From positions 1,588,501 to 1,652,500 of the forward strand of contig NC_010003.1 in NCBI RefSeq assembly GCF_000018605.1: a DNA stretch of 64,000 bases, in the 5' to 3' direction. Below are positions 45,077 to 52,856 of this stretch, in pieces (positions within the stretch are counted from its first letter, which is position 1; every line of letters begins with the position of its first letter). The DNA comes from Petrotoga mobilis SJ95. GTDB taxonomy: Bacteria > Thermotogota > Thermotogae > Petrotogales > Petrotogaceae. Under the pieces are notes generated by a model. The model worked only from the letters and a program-made list of their open reading frames with translations. It searched no databases and had not been told where the DNA came from. The position numbers were made by a program, and so were the translations under genes.

Positions 45077-45176
45077 TTGTTTCACCTCCTTCCACTTTTA
45101 TTTTTACTATTTTCTCTGCAGGATTGCTACTTGCCGGCAAATAGTTATAATCTTTCGCTATGTTTTTACAAGCCAT
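45042..45176 (-). CDS. Possible 44-residue ORF overlapping the start of peptide copy A
   Basis: An ATG frame (MACKNIAKDY, then NYLPASSNPAEK) with a weak ribosome site that overlaps the first 35 nt of peptide copy A in another frame. The block NYLPA-SNPA-K recurs before copy B at 55478-55573, there as NYLPACSNPAGK, while the DNA around it differs more. That suggests selection on the amino acids and perhaps a second small peptide or the tail of one. In copy A the Cys of the block is Ser. The start is uncertain: a TTG at the permease stop is also possible. Confidence 0.4.
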   Translation of the reverse strand: MACKNIAKDYNYLPASSNPAEKIVKIKVEGGETNESKTRRRIEG

Positions 45177-45193
45177 TAAACCATTTCTTCTTG

Positions 45194-46006
45194 TCAATAC
45201 TCTATCAAACTACCTGTTTCTCTTGCTTTATTGAAACCAAATCTGAATAACAACAATCCCAAGGGAATCGTCAGTAAACTCATGATGATCAAAACTATTA
45301 TTTCATTCTTCACATCAACAAAGGTAGCCCCTGTTAGCAAGGACTTTCTCAATGCACTTAAGGCATACGTAGGGGGAAGAAAGTAAGAGATACTTCTTAA
45401 CCAAACAGGTAGTATGGAGATTGGGTACAACACACCGCTTAAAAGTCCAGAGAGTGTACTGAATACCCAACTTATGGGGTCTCCCATCTTTGTTATCATT
45501 ATTACTCCCGCACTCATCAGTCCTATCCCACTTATACATATTATTGATAGGATCAATATGAATAAAGATAGGGTTATATTTACAGTCATCTGTATATTAA
45601 AAATTAGAACTAAGAACAAAAAAATAACCCCAACGTTCATAGTTGTCCATATGAAACTATTTATCCCATTGAAGATCAATAATTGCCATAATGGGGTGTT
45701 ACTCATAAGAAGATATTCAAGAGTCCCCATCGTTTGTTCCGACCTTATAGAATTTTTGAAAGAATCCAAAGCAACGGAGACATAACTCATATACATCGTT
45801 CCTGTTATCAAAAAAGCCATCAAGTCTCCACCGTATGGTGCGAGCATGGGGAAGGTGTTCCCTTCTTCCAAAAAGGTAGCCATGAAACCAAACCTCAAAA
45901 CCCCTATCAGCATACTTGCTATTCCAAGTATCGCGTAAGTCTTGTAACTGAAGTTTATAACGAATCCCCTTTTTATGAATATCCATAATTTCCTTAAAAA
46001 GTTCAT
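45194..46006 (-). CDS. ABC-2 type exporter permease
   Basis: 270 residues with six membrane segments and the ABC-2 pattern (FLITGTMYMSYVSVALDSF, SNTPLWQLLIFNGINSFIWT, SGLLSGVLYPISILPVWLRSISYFLPPTYALSALR). It overlaps the ATPase gene by 4 nt, so the two formed one exporter. Since that ATPase is now broken by an insertion element, this permease probably has no proper partner unless the element is excised. It may export the mature peptide or give self-protection (inference). Confidence 0.88.
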   Translation of the reverse strand: MNFLRKLWIFIKRGFVINFSYKTYAILGIASMLIGVLRFGFMATFLEEGNTFPMLAPYGGDLMAFLITGTMYMSYVSVALDSFKNSIRSEQTMGTLEYLLMSNTPLWQLLIFNGINSFIWTTMNVGVIFLFLVLIFNIQMTVNITLSLFILILSIICISGIGLMSAGVIMITKMGDPISWVFSTLSGLLSGVLYPISILPVWLRSISYFLPPTYALSALRKSLLTGATFVDVKNEIIVLIIMSLLTIPLGLLLFRFGFNKARETGSLIEY

Positions 46007-46603
46007 CTCTTATCATTCCTCACAAAATTCATGAATACCTCTTCTATCGAAGGTTGTTCAACATTTATTGTAAGTATCTTTCTATTTTCTTTTTTCAATT
46101 TTTCTATCAGTGGATCGAGTACCTCTGATGAGTTCTCAACTTCTATTTCAAACTCATCTTCTTTCAAGCTTCTAAAATGGTTTATCTTTCCTTTGATTCC
46201 ATCTTTAGAGATCATCTCTTCAGATACAAACTTATCTGTTTTTACTTTTATTATCTCTTTTTTCAACAACTTCTTGAGGTTCCCTTTTTCATCAACTGCA
46301 AGCATTACTCCTTTATTCAGTATCCCTATCCTATCACCGAGGAGTTCCGCTTCGTGCATGTCGTGTGTGGAAAGTACGATACTTTTGTTCTTGTTTTTGA
46401 GTGAAGAGATTATTTGCCTTATCTCATTAGCACTTATTGGGTCTATTGAAGAGGTTGGCTCGTCGAATATGTATACATCTGGTTCGTGTAACAAGGCCCT
46501 TGCCAGAGAGAGTTTCTTCTTCATCCCAGTTGAATACTTCATGTATTTTAAATCTTTTGCGTCTTCTAAGTTGAACAGCGAGAGTAGATATTTTATTCTT
46601 TCT
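46003..46603 (-). pseudogene. 3' part of the interrupted ABC-2 exporter ATPase gene
   Basis: Encodes the C-terminal two thirds of the ATPase: ERIKYLLSLFNLED, signature YSTGMKKKLSLARALL, Walker B VYIFDEPTSSIDP and the H-loop VLSTHDMHEAE. The coding frame continues rightward into the insertion element, where an ATG at 46764 gives a spurious N-terminus. Joined directly to 48203 onward, the frame reads KYLKERIKYLLSLF, a normal ABC sequence. Confidence 0.85.
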
Positions 46604-46619
46604 TCTATGATATTTGATG

Positions 46620-46625
46620 ATACAA
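46620..46625 (+). promoter_or_regulatory. -10 box in the IS left end, completed on circularisation
   Basis: TACAAT near the left end. The right end of the element finishes in TTGA-CT. If the ends join through CT, the result is TTGACT, 17 nt, TACAAT, a near-consensus promoter reading into the bridge RNA and recombinase. In the integrated form no -35 box of this quality stands at that place. Confidence 0.7.
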
Positions 46626-46639
46626 TATAAGCATAAACA

Positions 46640-46815
46640 ACTATTTTCTTTAAAAAATGAGTGGGTAGTAGAACGCTTATTCTTTCTGAACTTTTAAGTT
46701 CGTTTAAAAGTTTGTTCGCTACCCACTTTCCGCCCATAAATCCGATACTTGATTGACCTTTCAAGGCCGTATTAGAAGGATGATTGCAAAAGGCGGATCC
46801 TCAAACAATACTAAA
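46640..46815 (+). ncRNA. Bridge RNA of the IS110 element
   Basis: The ends are approximate. Target-binding loop: outer stem AGTGGGTAG (46660-46668) with CTACCCACT (46719-46727), inner stem GAAC/GTTC, left guide TTATTCTTTCT (46677-46687) identical to the left target including CT (46593-46603), small hairpin GAACT-TTTA-AGTTC, and right guide TTTAAAAG (46703-46710), the complement of the right target CTTTTAAA (48201-48208). Donor-binding loop: stem ATCCG/CGGAT (46740-46744 with 46794-46798), left donor guide ATACTTGA (46745-46752) identical to the IS right end (48193-48200), and right donor guide TAGAAG (46773-46778) complementary to CTTCTA at the IS left end (46602-46607). Confidence 0.85.
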
Positions 46816-46830
46816 GCGAGGTGAAAAAAT

Positions 46831-48093
46831 ATGTATTTTGTAGGTATTGATATTTCTAAAAACTCTTTTCATTACTACATCTCCGATTCAGGTAGGACCA
46901 AAATCGATAGTGGTAAATTCAAACAGAATATGAGTGGTTTCACCACTTTCGACAAAATTCTTAAAAAGTTCAACAAAAGAGAGATTATAATTGGTATGGA
47001 ATCCACTTCTATTTACCATCAACATTTGTTTTCTTATTTACTTAAACACGATTATGATGTCCATATCATTAATCCCCTTTTGTTGAAAGAATTCAGAAAA
47101 AGTGAAACTCTTCGCCATTCTAAAAACGACAACATTGATTCCAAGCTGATCTCCATTTGGCTGAAAGAAAAGTATCCAGACAACATCCCTTCTTCTAAGG
47201 AGATAGATAATTTCACTCAATACTCTCGCGAGATCATTAACCTTTCTGAGGAGATTTCAAGGGTTAAGAATGAAATCAAACGTTATGTCTACCTTTTGTT
47301 CCCTGAATTGGAATCTTTTCAATCTAATATCTTTATCAAGAGTTTAATGAATTTATTGTATAACTTCCCTTCTGCAAGGAAGATCGCTACAACCAACAAA
47401 AAACAGCTTATTGATGCGATGAAGATAGATAATCAATTGTATTTCGATGAAAATAAGTTGGACCAAATCATTGAACTTTCTAAAAATTCAATAGCAAGTG
47501 GCAACGATGCGCATGAGTTAGCTCTTCAAAAAAGAATAGAATTGTTGTTCAAACTTGAATCAGATCAAAAGCTCTTCAAAGAAAAATTGAAAGAAACTTT
47601 GAACAATTCATCAAACGATGTAATTAAAAACCAGGTAGAATTAATACAATCTCTTGATGGTTTCAATGAAACAGCTTTAAATATTGTAGCAGAAACAGGA
47701 GATATTAACCGATTCTATTCTGCTTCTGCCCTGGTGGCTTTCGTTGGCATCGATCCTCGTACAGAGGAATCAGGTCAAATGAAAAAAGGCTGGTTCATCA
47801 ATAGAAAAGGTAACAGATACCTAAGAAAAGCTGTTTACATCGCTGCCATCGTTGCTATTCAAAACAATGAATACTTCAAGAATTATTACATGAAACTACG
47901 TACTCGAGGTAAATCACATACTGTTGCTGTGTTAGCCGTAGCGGGAAAATTGTTGAGAATAATATATTCACTGGTAAAGAGTGGGAAAAAATATGATTCT
48001 GACTATCATTACAAATTACAAAATCAAGAACTGAGAGCTCATGGCAATTATACAGCAAAAAAATTAAAAAGGAAAAGAGAAATAGTAACCTGA
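46831..48093 (+). CDS. IS110-family recombinase (DEDD transposase)
   Basis: 420 residues. The N-terminal RuvC-like DEDD domain shows VGIDISKNSFH (Asp), IIGMESTSIYHQHL (Glu) and HSKNDNIDSKLISIWL (Asp pair). The C-terminal Tnp20-type domain has IQSLDGFNETALNIVAETG, AFVGIDPRTEESGQMKKG (catalytic Ser area) and NRYLRKAVYIAA. This two-domain form defines IS110/IS1111 recombinases. The gene seems intact, with AAAGCGAGGTG in front of the ATG. It uses the bridge RNA encoded upstream to choose target and donor. Confidence 0.95.
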   Translation: MYFVGIDISKNSFHYYISDSGRTKIDSGKFKQNMSGFTTFDKILKKFNKREIIIGMESTSIYHQHLFSYLLKHDYDVHIINPLLLKEFRKSETLRHSKNDNIDSKLISIWLKEKYPDNIPSSKEIDNFTQYSREIINLSEEISRVKNEIKRYVYLLFPELESFQSNIFIKSLMNLLYNFPSARKIATTNKKQLIDAMKIDNQLYFDENKLDQIIELSKNSIASGNDAHELALQKRIELLFKLESDQKLFKEKLKETLNNSSNDVIKNQVELIQSLDGFNETALNIVAETGDINRFYSASALVAFVGIDPRTEESGQMKKGWFINRKGNRYLRKAVYIAAIVAIQNNEYFKNYYMKLRTRGKSHTVAVLAVAGKLLRIIYSLVKSGKKYDSDYHYKLQNQELRAHGNYTAKKLKRKREIVT

Positions 48094-48171
48094 ATAAACA
48101 ACAACTGCTACTTTCAACCTAGAAGTATGACTGAATGAGGATTTTTTAAATAGAAAATATTTAAAATTTTT

Positions 48172-48552
48172 TTAATTAAATAGGGGACTATCATACTTGA
48201 CTTTTAAATATTTACCTTTCAACCCATACAATGTACCAAAGAACTCGAGGTTTTGATACCCGTTAAGCCTGTAGTAAAAAGACCTTTCAAATCCTGTCGA
48301 TAATCCTATCGATCTTCTGACCTTATACTCATCTTTTTTGATGTTGTATCCATTAACCCAACCATCACCGTACGTTGGTAGAATGAGAGTGGAAATAGTC
48401 TTGAGAAATGTGGTTTTACCGGCACCGTTAGGACCGAGTAAAACAAATATCTCCCCACTTTGAATGGATAGATTTATGTTTTGTATGGCTTTTATTTCTT
48501 TCCTTTTTACTTTGAATATCTTTGTTAGATTCTGTGTTTTTATTGTTTCCAA
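48172..48552 (-). pseudogene. 5' part of the interrupted ABC-2 exporter ATPase gene
   Basis: Encodes the N-terminal third: Walker A GPNGAGKTTFLKT, Q-loop-like RRSIGLSTGFERSFYYRLNG, and ends GLKGKYLK. The last nine codons to the stop at 48172 (VKYDSPLFN) are read from the insertion element. Without the signature and Walker B motif it cannot be a functional ATPase. It lies 21 nt after the LolD-type ATPase gene. Confidence 0.88.
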
Positions 48553-48573
48553 TGTTGAAACCCCGCTTTTTAT

Positions 48574-49266
48574 TTATTTTACAACATTAGCATTGTGCTC
48601 TTCTTTTTCTATTTTCCCATCAACTAAGGTTATTGTTCTATCTGCTTGTTTCGCTAATTTCAAATCATGGGTTACCATCAGTATCGTCTGATCGTACTCT
48701 TTGTTTAGATCTCTAAGTAATTCCATAACCTCTGATCCTGTTTTTGTGTCTAAGTTTCCTGTTGGTTCATCTGCCAGAATTATCGCCGGTTTGTTTACCA
48801 CCGCCCTGGCAATGGCTACCCTTTGTTGTTCCCCTCCCGATAGTTGGCTTGGAAGTTTATTTTTCTTGTCTTTTATATTCAAAAATTTTAATACATCATC
48901 TATGTATCCCCTATCAGGTTCTTTTTCATCCAACAGTATAGGCAAAAGGATATTTTCTTCTACCGTTAAAACAGGTATTAGATTGTAAAATTGAAAGATA
49001 AATCCCACCTTTTGTCTTCTGAACTTAGATAATTCTTCTTCGGATAATTCAGAGATATCTTTTTCTTCAATGTATATTTTTCCAGAACTTATACTATCAA
49101 GCCCACCTATAAGATGTAATAATGTGCTTTTCCCAGAACCACTTGGTCCCACTATTGATATAAATTCTCCCTTTTCTGACGAGATCGTTATCCCTTTCAA
49201 CGCCCAGACTTCATTTTCTCCTTCGCCATATTTCTTTTTTAAATCTTCCGTTCTCAATATTTCCAT
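48574..49266 (-). CDS. ABC exporter ATPase (LolD/MacB type)
   Basis: 230 residues. Walker [17 protein letters not shown], the family-specific [22 protein letters not shown], signature [15 protein letters not shown] and Walker [17 protein letters not shown]. It pairs with the large FtsX-like permease upstream. Such pairs export peptides or act in peptide resistance, and their place in this operon fits export of, or immunity to, the modified peptide. Confidence 0.93.
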   Translation of the reverse strand: MEILRTEDLKKKYGEGENEVWALKGITISSEKGEFISIVGPSGSGKSTLLHLIGGLDSISSGKIYIEEKDISELSEEELSKFRRQKVGFIFQFYNLIPVLTVEENILLPILLDEKEPDRGYIDDVLKFLNIKDKKNKLPSQLSGGEQQRVAIARAVVNKPAIILADEPTGNLDTKTGSEVMELLRDLNKEYDQTILMVTHDLKLAKQADRTITLVDGKIEKEEHNANVVK

Positions 49267-49309
49267 CGTTTCTCCTCCTTAGTCTGTGAATAATTTATTC
49301 ATTTACATG

Positions 49310-51799
49310 TTATTGCTCTATATCTCTTATAGATTCAATTATTGAAGTTTTCTTCAATCTGTTAAAAGGTATCAACGTTATCAACATTCCACATAGTATC
49401 GTTACAACAAATATCAACAGTATTTGTAGCCAAGGAATCATAAATTTAATGTACGCTCCATTTGCTGCCATAATGGCAAACCAAAATATCCCTACAATAC
49501 TTCCAACTATTATTCCCCAGATCCCTCCTTTTGCTGAAAATAAGAATCCTTCTATCATCATCATTTTTCTTAGATTCTTTTCATTTAGACCTACCGCTCT
49601 CAGTATGCCATATTGCGTTGTCCTTGTCAGAATGTTGGTTGAAATTGAATTGGCTATACTCGAGATAGATATAAAAAAGATTACCGTCCCAAATATGTAT
49701 AGAATATAGACGGTGGTGTTTACAAATTTTTCTACATCTTCCATTACGTTTCTAAAGGATACTACTTCCCAACTTCCTTTTGAAGTTGCTATCTCGTTTA
49801 ACTGATTTTCTACATATGTTCTATCTGCATCTTCATCGAGGTTTATGTATATCTGGCTGTAATTTTTTTTATTGCTTAACTTATTAAAGGTTTCTTCTGA
49901 TACTATCATCATGGGAGATGGGGGATTACTATCGTGTAAGTAATACGGTACCTCTTCTATCAAAGCAACGATTTCGAGTTTTGGATAATTTGATAGTTCC
50001 TCCACATTTCCCTCTATGGTTAAAGGTATCAGTTCTATCTCATCTCCAACCTTTAACGGATAATTATCCAAAGAGATATCTTCACTAAAAAGTTTATCAT
50101 TGTACTCAACAATAACATAATTCCCATTTTTAAGTTTTTCTATATCTATTTTTCCTTCCAATAGGTACTCATTGCATTCTTCCAACATTTCATCTGAATA
50201 GGAAAAAATATAGATAGAAGTTAGGTATTCTCCGGTTCTATTTAACCATTCTTTTTGAAACTCGTCCATATAATCTTGGTTCAAATAAAGTTCATCAATA
50301 ACTCCTGAATCGAAAGATAAAGGATACTTTGACTCAACTTTAAGACCTTTTACTTCTTTTACTCCTTCTATGTTTTTCACTTCTTCCAACGTCTCATCAG
50401 AGAAACCACCATCAGCAAAAAACCTTTCATCTACCAATAGATAATCTGATTTTATTTTTTTTGTTGCCGCTTGAAGAGGGTCAAAACTTGAAGTTATATA
50501 GGCGATTGAAACAAACAAAGTCACCAAAAGTGTGATAGATACCAAGGTCTTTCTTGTTTGTCCTATGTTACTTTCCATATCTTGACTTGCGATTTTTCCT
50601 GTTATACCAAAAGCTTTTTCTGTCCATTTATGTTCTTTTCTTCTTTTATTTTTTTTATTTGTTTTCAACTTTTCTGTTATCCTAATTGCTTCCATAGGAC
50701 TTATATTTTGAGTTTTTCTTGCAGGTAAGAAAGAAGAAATGTATATCGAAATTATCCCTACAAAAGCAGATCCAATGATTATACCGGTGGTTATTTGTAT
50801 GTTTTTTGCTAAATCAGTTAACCCAAATATCGGTAGGAATAGGTAAGGTAAGACGATTCCCAATATTATTCCAATGGGGATAGAAATCAATGCATACATT
50901 GAGGCTTCTCTAAATATAATACGTCGAACTTGTGTTGGTGTTGCCCCTATCGCTCTTATCCTCCCAAACTCTCTTATCCTTTCCAAAACTGATATGTTCA
51001 AAATATTGTATATAGCTGTAATAGCTACTGATACAATGAGAATCGTCAATAGTATTGTGGGTAGACTGTTCCCTCCATATAGTTCGATTGTGCTCTGCAG
51101 AGTTTTGTTTAAATAATAATCATCTTCGCCTATCCTCAAACTCCTTGCGATATCTTTTGTTATTTCCTCCATCTTTTTGGGGTCTTTGTAAGTTACCAGA
51201 ACTACAGTTGAACTTTGGACGGCCTCCTTAGAGATTTCTTCTACCAAGCTTTCACTTATTAGGGCAAGATCAACACTTGCATATGTCTCTTTTATTATCC
51301 CTGATATGGTTAAAGTGTAGATATTACTTCTGTTTGATAAATTGATCACCCTTATTTCTTTCCCGAGAGGTTCGTTGAGCCCTAGCCTTTCAGCGACGTC
51401 TTTCTCAATTACTATTTCGTCGTAGTTTTTAGGTAGATCTCCTTCTAAAAGCTCAATGTTCACAATTTTTAAAGCTTCTTCATCCATATATTGTAAATTT
51501 AAGTTCACGTTTGTACCTTCAATGATTGATGCAGTACCTGACCTATTTTCTCCAAGGGCTATTATCCTTGGATCTTCTTTTAATATTTTTATTTGGTTTT
51601 CACCGAGATTTTCGAAGACTGCGTGGTAGTTACCTGTAATTTGGGTTATTTGATTTATCTGTTCGTTAAAAGATGCAGTTCTATATACCCAAAAAAATGT
51701 AACTAAAGCAATTGCTAAGATATTAGTTACAATAATCGCTGTTGTTCTACCCTTTTTCATCTTTACATACTTATTGCCCAGTTGTTTATAATTTTTCAT
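49310..51799 (-). CDS. FtsX-like ABC permease (MacB/SalY type)
   Basis: 829 residues, with an N-terminal helix, a MacB-type extracytoplasmic domain, three helices (about 255-375; PTILLTILIVSVAITAIYNI and ISIPIGIILGIVLPYLF), then a second helix (TLVSITLLVTLFVSIAYI), a second large external domain and three final helices (YILYIFGTVIFFISISSI, GIIVGSIVGIFWFAIM, LLIFVVTILCGMLITLI). The first inter-helix loop has the mechanotransmission pattern IREFGRIRAIGATPTQVRRI, echoed by QYGILRAVGLNEKNLRKM in the second half. It uses the ATPase encoded next. Role in peptide export or self-immunity is inferred from the locus. Confidence 0.9.
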   Translation of the reverse strand: MKNYKQLGNKYVKMKKGRTTAIIVTNILAIALVTFFWVYRTASFNEQINQITQITGNYHAVFENLGENQIKILKEDPRIIALGENRSGTASIIEGTNVNLNLQYMDEEALKIVNIELLEGDLPKNYDEIVIEKDVAERLGLNEPLGKEIRVINLSNRSNIYTLTISGIIKETYASVDLALISESLVEEISKEAVQSSTVVLVTYKDPKKMEEITKDIARSLRIGEDDYYLNKTLQSTIELYGGNSLPTILLTILIVSVAITAIYNILNISVLERIREFGRIRAIGATPTQVRRIIFREASMYALISIPIGIILGIVLPYLFLPIFGLTDLAKNIQITTGIIIGSAFVGIISIYISSFLPARKTQNISPMEAIRITEKLKTNKKNKRRKEHKWTEKAFGITGKIASQDMESNIGQTRKTLVSITLLVTLFVSIAYITSSFDPLQAATKKIKSDYLLVDERFFADGGFSDETLEEVKNIEGVKEVKGLKVESKYPLSFDSGVIDELYLNQDYMDEFQKEWLNRTGEYLTSIYIFSYSDEMLEECNEYLLEGKIDIEKLKNGNYVIVEYNDKLFSEDISLDNYPLKVGDEIELIPLTIEGNVEELSNYPKLEIVALIEEVPYYLHDSNPPSPMMIVSEETFNKLSNKKNYSQIYINLDEDADRTYVENQLNEIATSKGSWEVVSFRNVMEDVEKFVNTTVYILYIFGTVIFFISISSIANSISTNILTRTTQYGILRAVGLNEKNLRKMMMIEGFLFSAKGGIWGIIVGSIVGIFWFAIMAANGAYIKFMIPWLQILLIFVVTILCGMLITLIPFNRLKKTSIIESIRDIEQ

Positions 51800-51842
51800 T
51801 TGCCCACCTCTTTCACAATATTTTTAGAAACGGTAAAAATAT

Positions 51843-52829
51843 CTACCTTAGAAGTCTTTGTGATTCTTGATCGATCTTTTCAACCAAATTATTTATTGTA
51901 AAAAAATGGAAAAAATTGTAATCTTGATAATCTATTTTTATTTTCAAATGATCTTCTAAAGTTTTCAATAAGTAATAGGCTTTTGTTTTGATGCCTTGAA
52001 ACCATAAAGGAATACTTTCATCAAATTTTTCCCCCAAAACTTCCTTAACACAATAAAGTACCTCATTATAAATTTCCAACTGATTCGTTGTTAAATATTT
52101 TTTCCCGTCATACTTCCAAATATCCTTTCTTGCAATGTTCCTGTTTTTAACTTGCCAACATTCTTTTTTTAAATTCCTATTTACTTCTTCAAAAGTTTTT
52201 TCTTTTCTTTCTTTAGATAAAATGCTAGCTATCTTAGCGGTCAGATGTGCTGCAGCGATGCTACTTCCGCCCATCAACCTATATAAATTTTTTTTGTAAA
52301 TAACCATTTGAGGCACTCCTTGTGCATAAAATTCATCTTTATACCAATAAATATTCTGTCTATTTTTAATAAATCCGAAAAAAACCTTAAAAACATTTTT
52401 TATATCTGCAGGAACACACTGTTTAACCTCTAAAGGCCTGGCTGCCACCATTAAAATCTTTTTTTCATGAGCCTGCTTAACCAATTTCTCTAATTCCTCT
52501 TTGTACTCCATACTTTCTGTACCTAGACTCATATGAATTATATCCACACCTAAATCTAATGCGTCTCTAATCGCTTGAATCATTAATTTCCCATTGGATG
52601 CGTTATTTTCATTCAAGATGCGTATTATATAAAATTTTGAACTATTTGTTTCATAATTAATTATGCCGCCTATTGCTGTCCCATGTCCATTGGTATCAGA
52701 AAAATCAAATGTGTGACGAATTCTTCCATCTTTTAATGAATATCCATGTCCACCAATGATCGAGTTTTTAGGTATAGAAATATGATCATCCAACCCACTA
52801 TCTATTATAGCAATTTTAACTTCTGTCAT
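51843..52829 (-). CDS. Cytoplasmic subtilisin-like serine protease (S8)
   Basis: 328 residues without signal peptide or prodomain. The triad is present: D10 in IAIIDSGLDD, H49 in DTNGHGTAIGG and S190 in MGGSSIAAAHLTAKIA. The usual oxyanion segment AAGN is replaced by VAARPLEV, so activity may be unusual. The last 100 residues are a helical extension not found in subtilisin. Position between a radical SAM gene and the exporters suggests that it removes the leader from the modified precursor peptides (inference). Confidence 0.85.
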   Translation of the reverse strand: MTEVKIAIIDSGLDDHISIPKNSIIGGHGYSLKDGRIRHTFDFSDTNGHGTAIGGIINYETNSSKFYIIRILNENNASNGKLMIQAIRDALDLGVDIIHMSLGTESMEYKEELEKLVKQAHEKKILMVAARPLEVKQCVPADIKNVFKVFFGFIKNRQNIYWYKDEFYAQGVPQMVIYKKNLYRLMGGSSIAAAHLTAKIASILSKERKEKTFEEVNRNLKKECWQVKNRNIARKDIWKYDGKKYLTTNQLEIYNEVLYCVKEVLGEKFDESIPLWFQGIKTKAYYLLKTLEDHLKIKIDYQDYNFFHFFTINNLVEKIDQESQRLLR

Positions 52830-52856
52830 TAGAGAAATTCTCCTTCTGCATACATT

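Larger units (their letters stand above)
46602..48202 (+). mobile_element. IS110-family insertion element, 1,599 bp
   Basis: Inserted in the ABC-2 ATPase gene. A CT dinucleotide occurs at both borders (46602-46603 and 48201-48202); removing one CT plus the sequence between (46604-48202, 1,599 bp) rejoins TTATTCTTT-CT-TTTAAATATT and restores the ATPase frame. There are no terminal inverted repeats and no longer target duplication, as is normal for IS110. It contains a left-end non-coding RNA region and one DEDD recombinase gene. The CT core is the same as known for IS621. Confidence 0.9.

Noticed and set aside
46604-46764. ATG at 46764 as start of the ATPase 3' fragment
   Set aside because: That segment is antisense to the bridge RNA of the insertion element, not exporter coding sequence.
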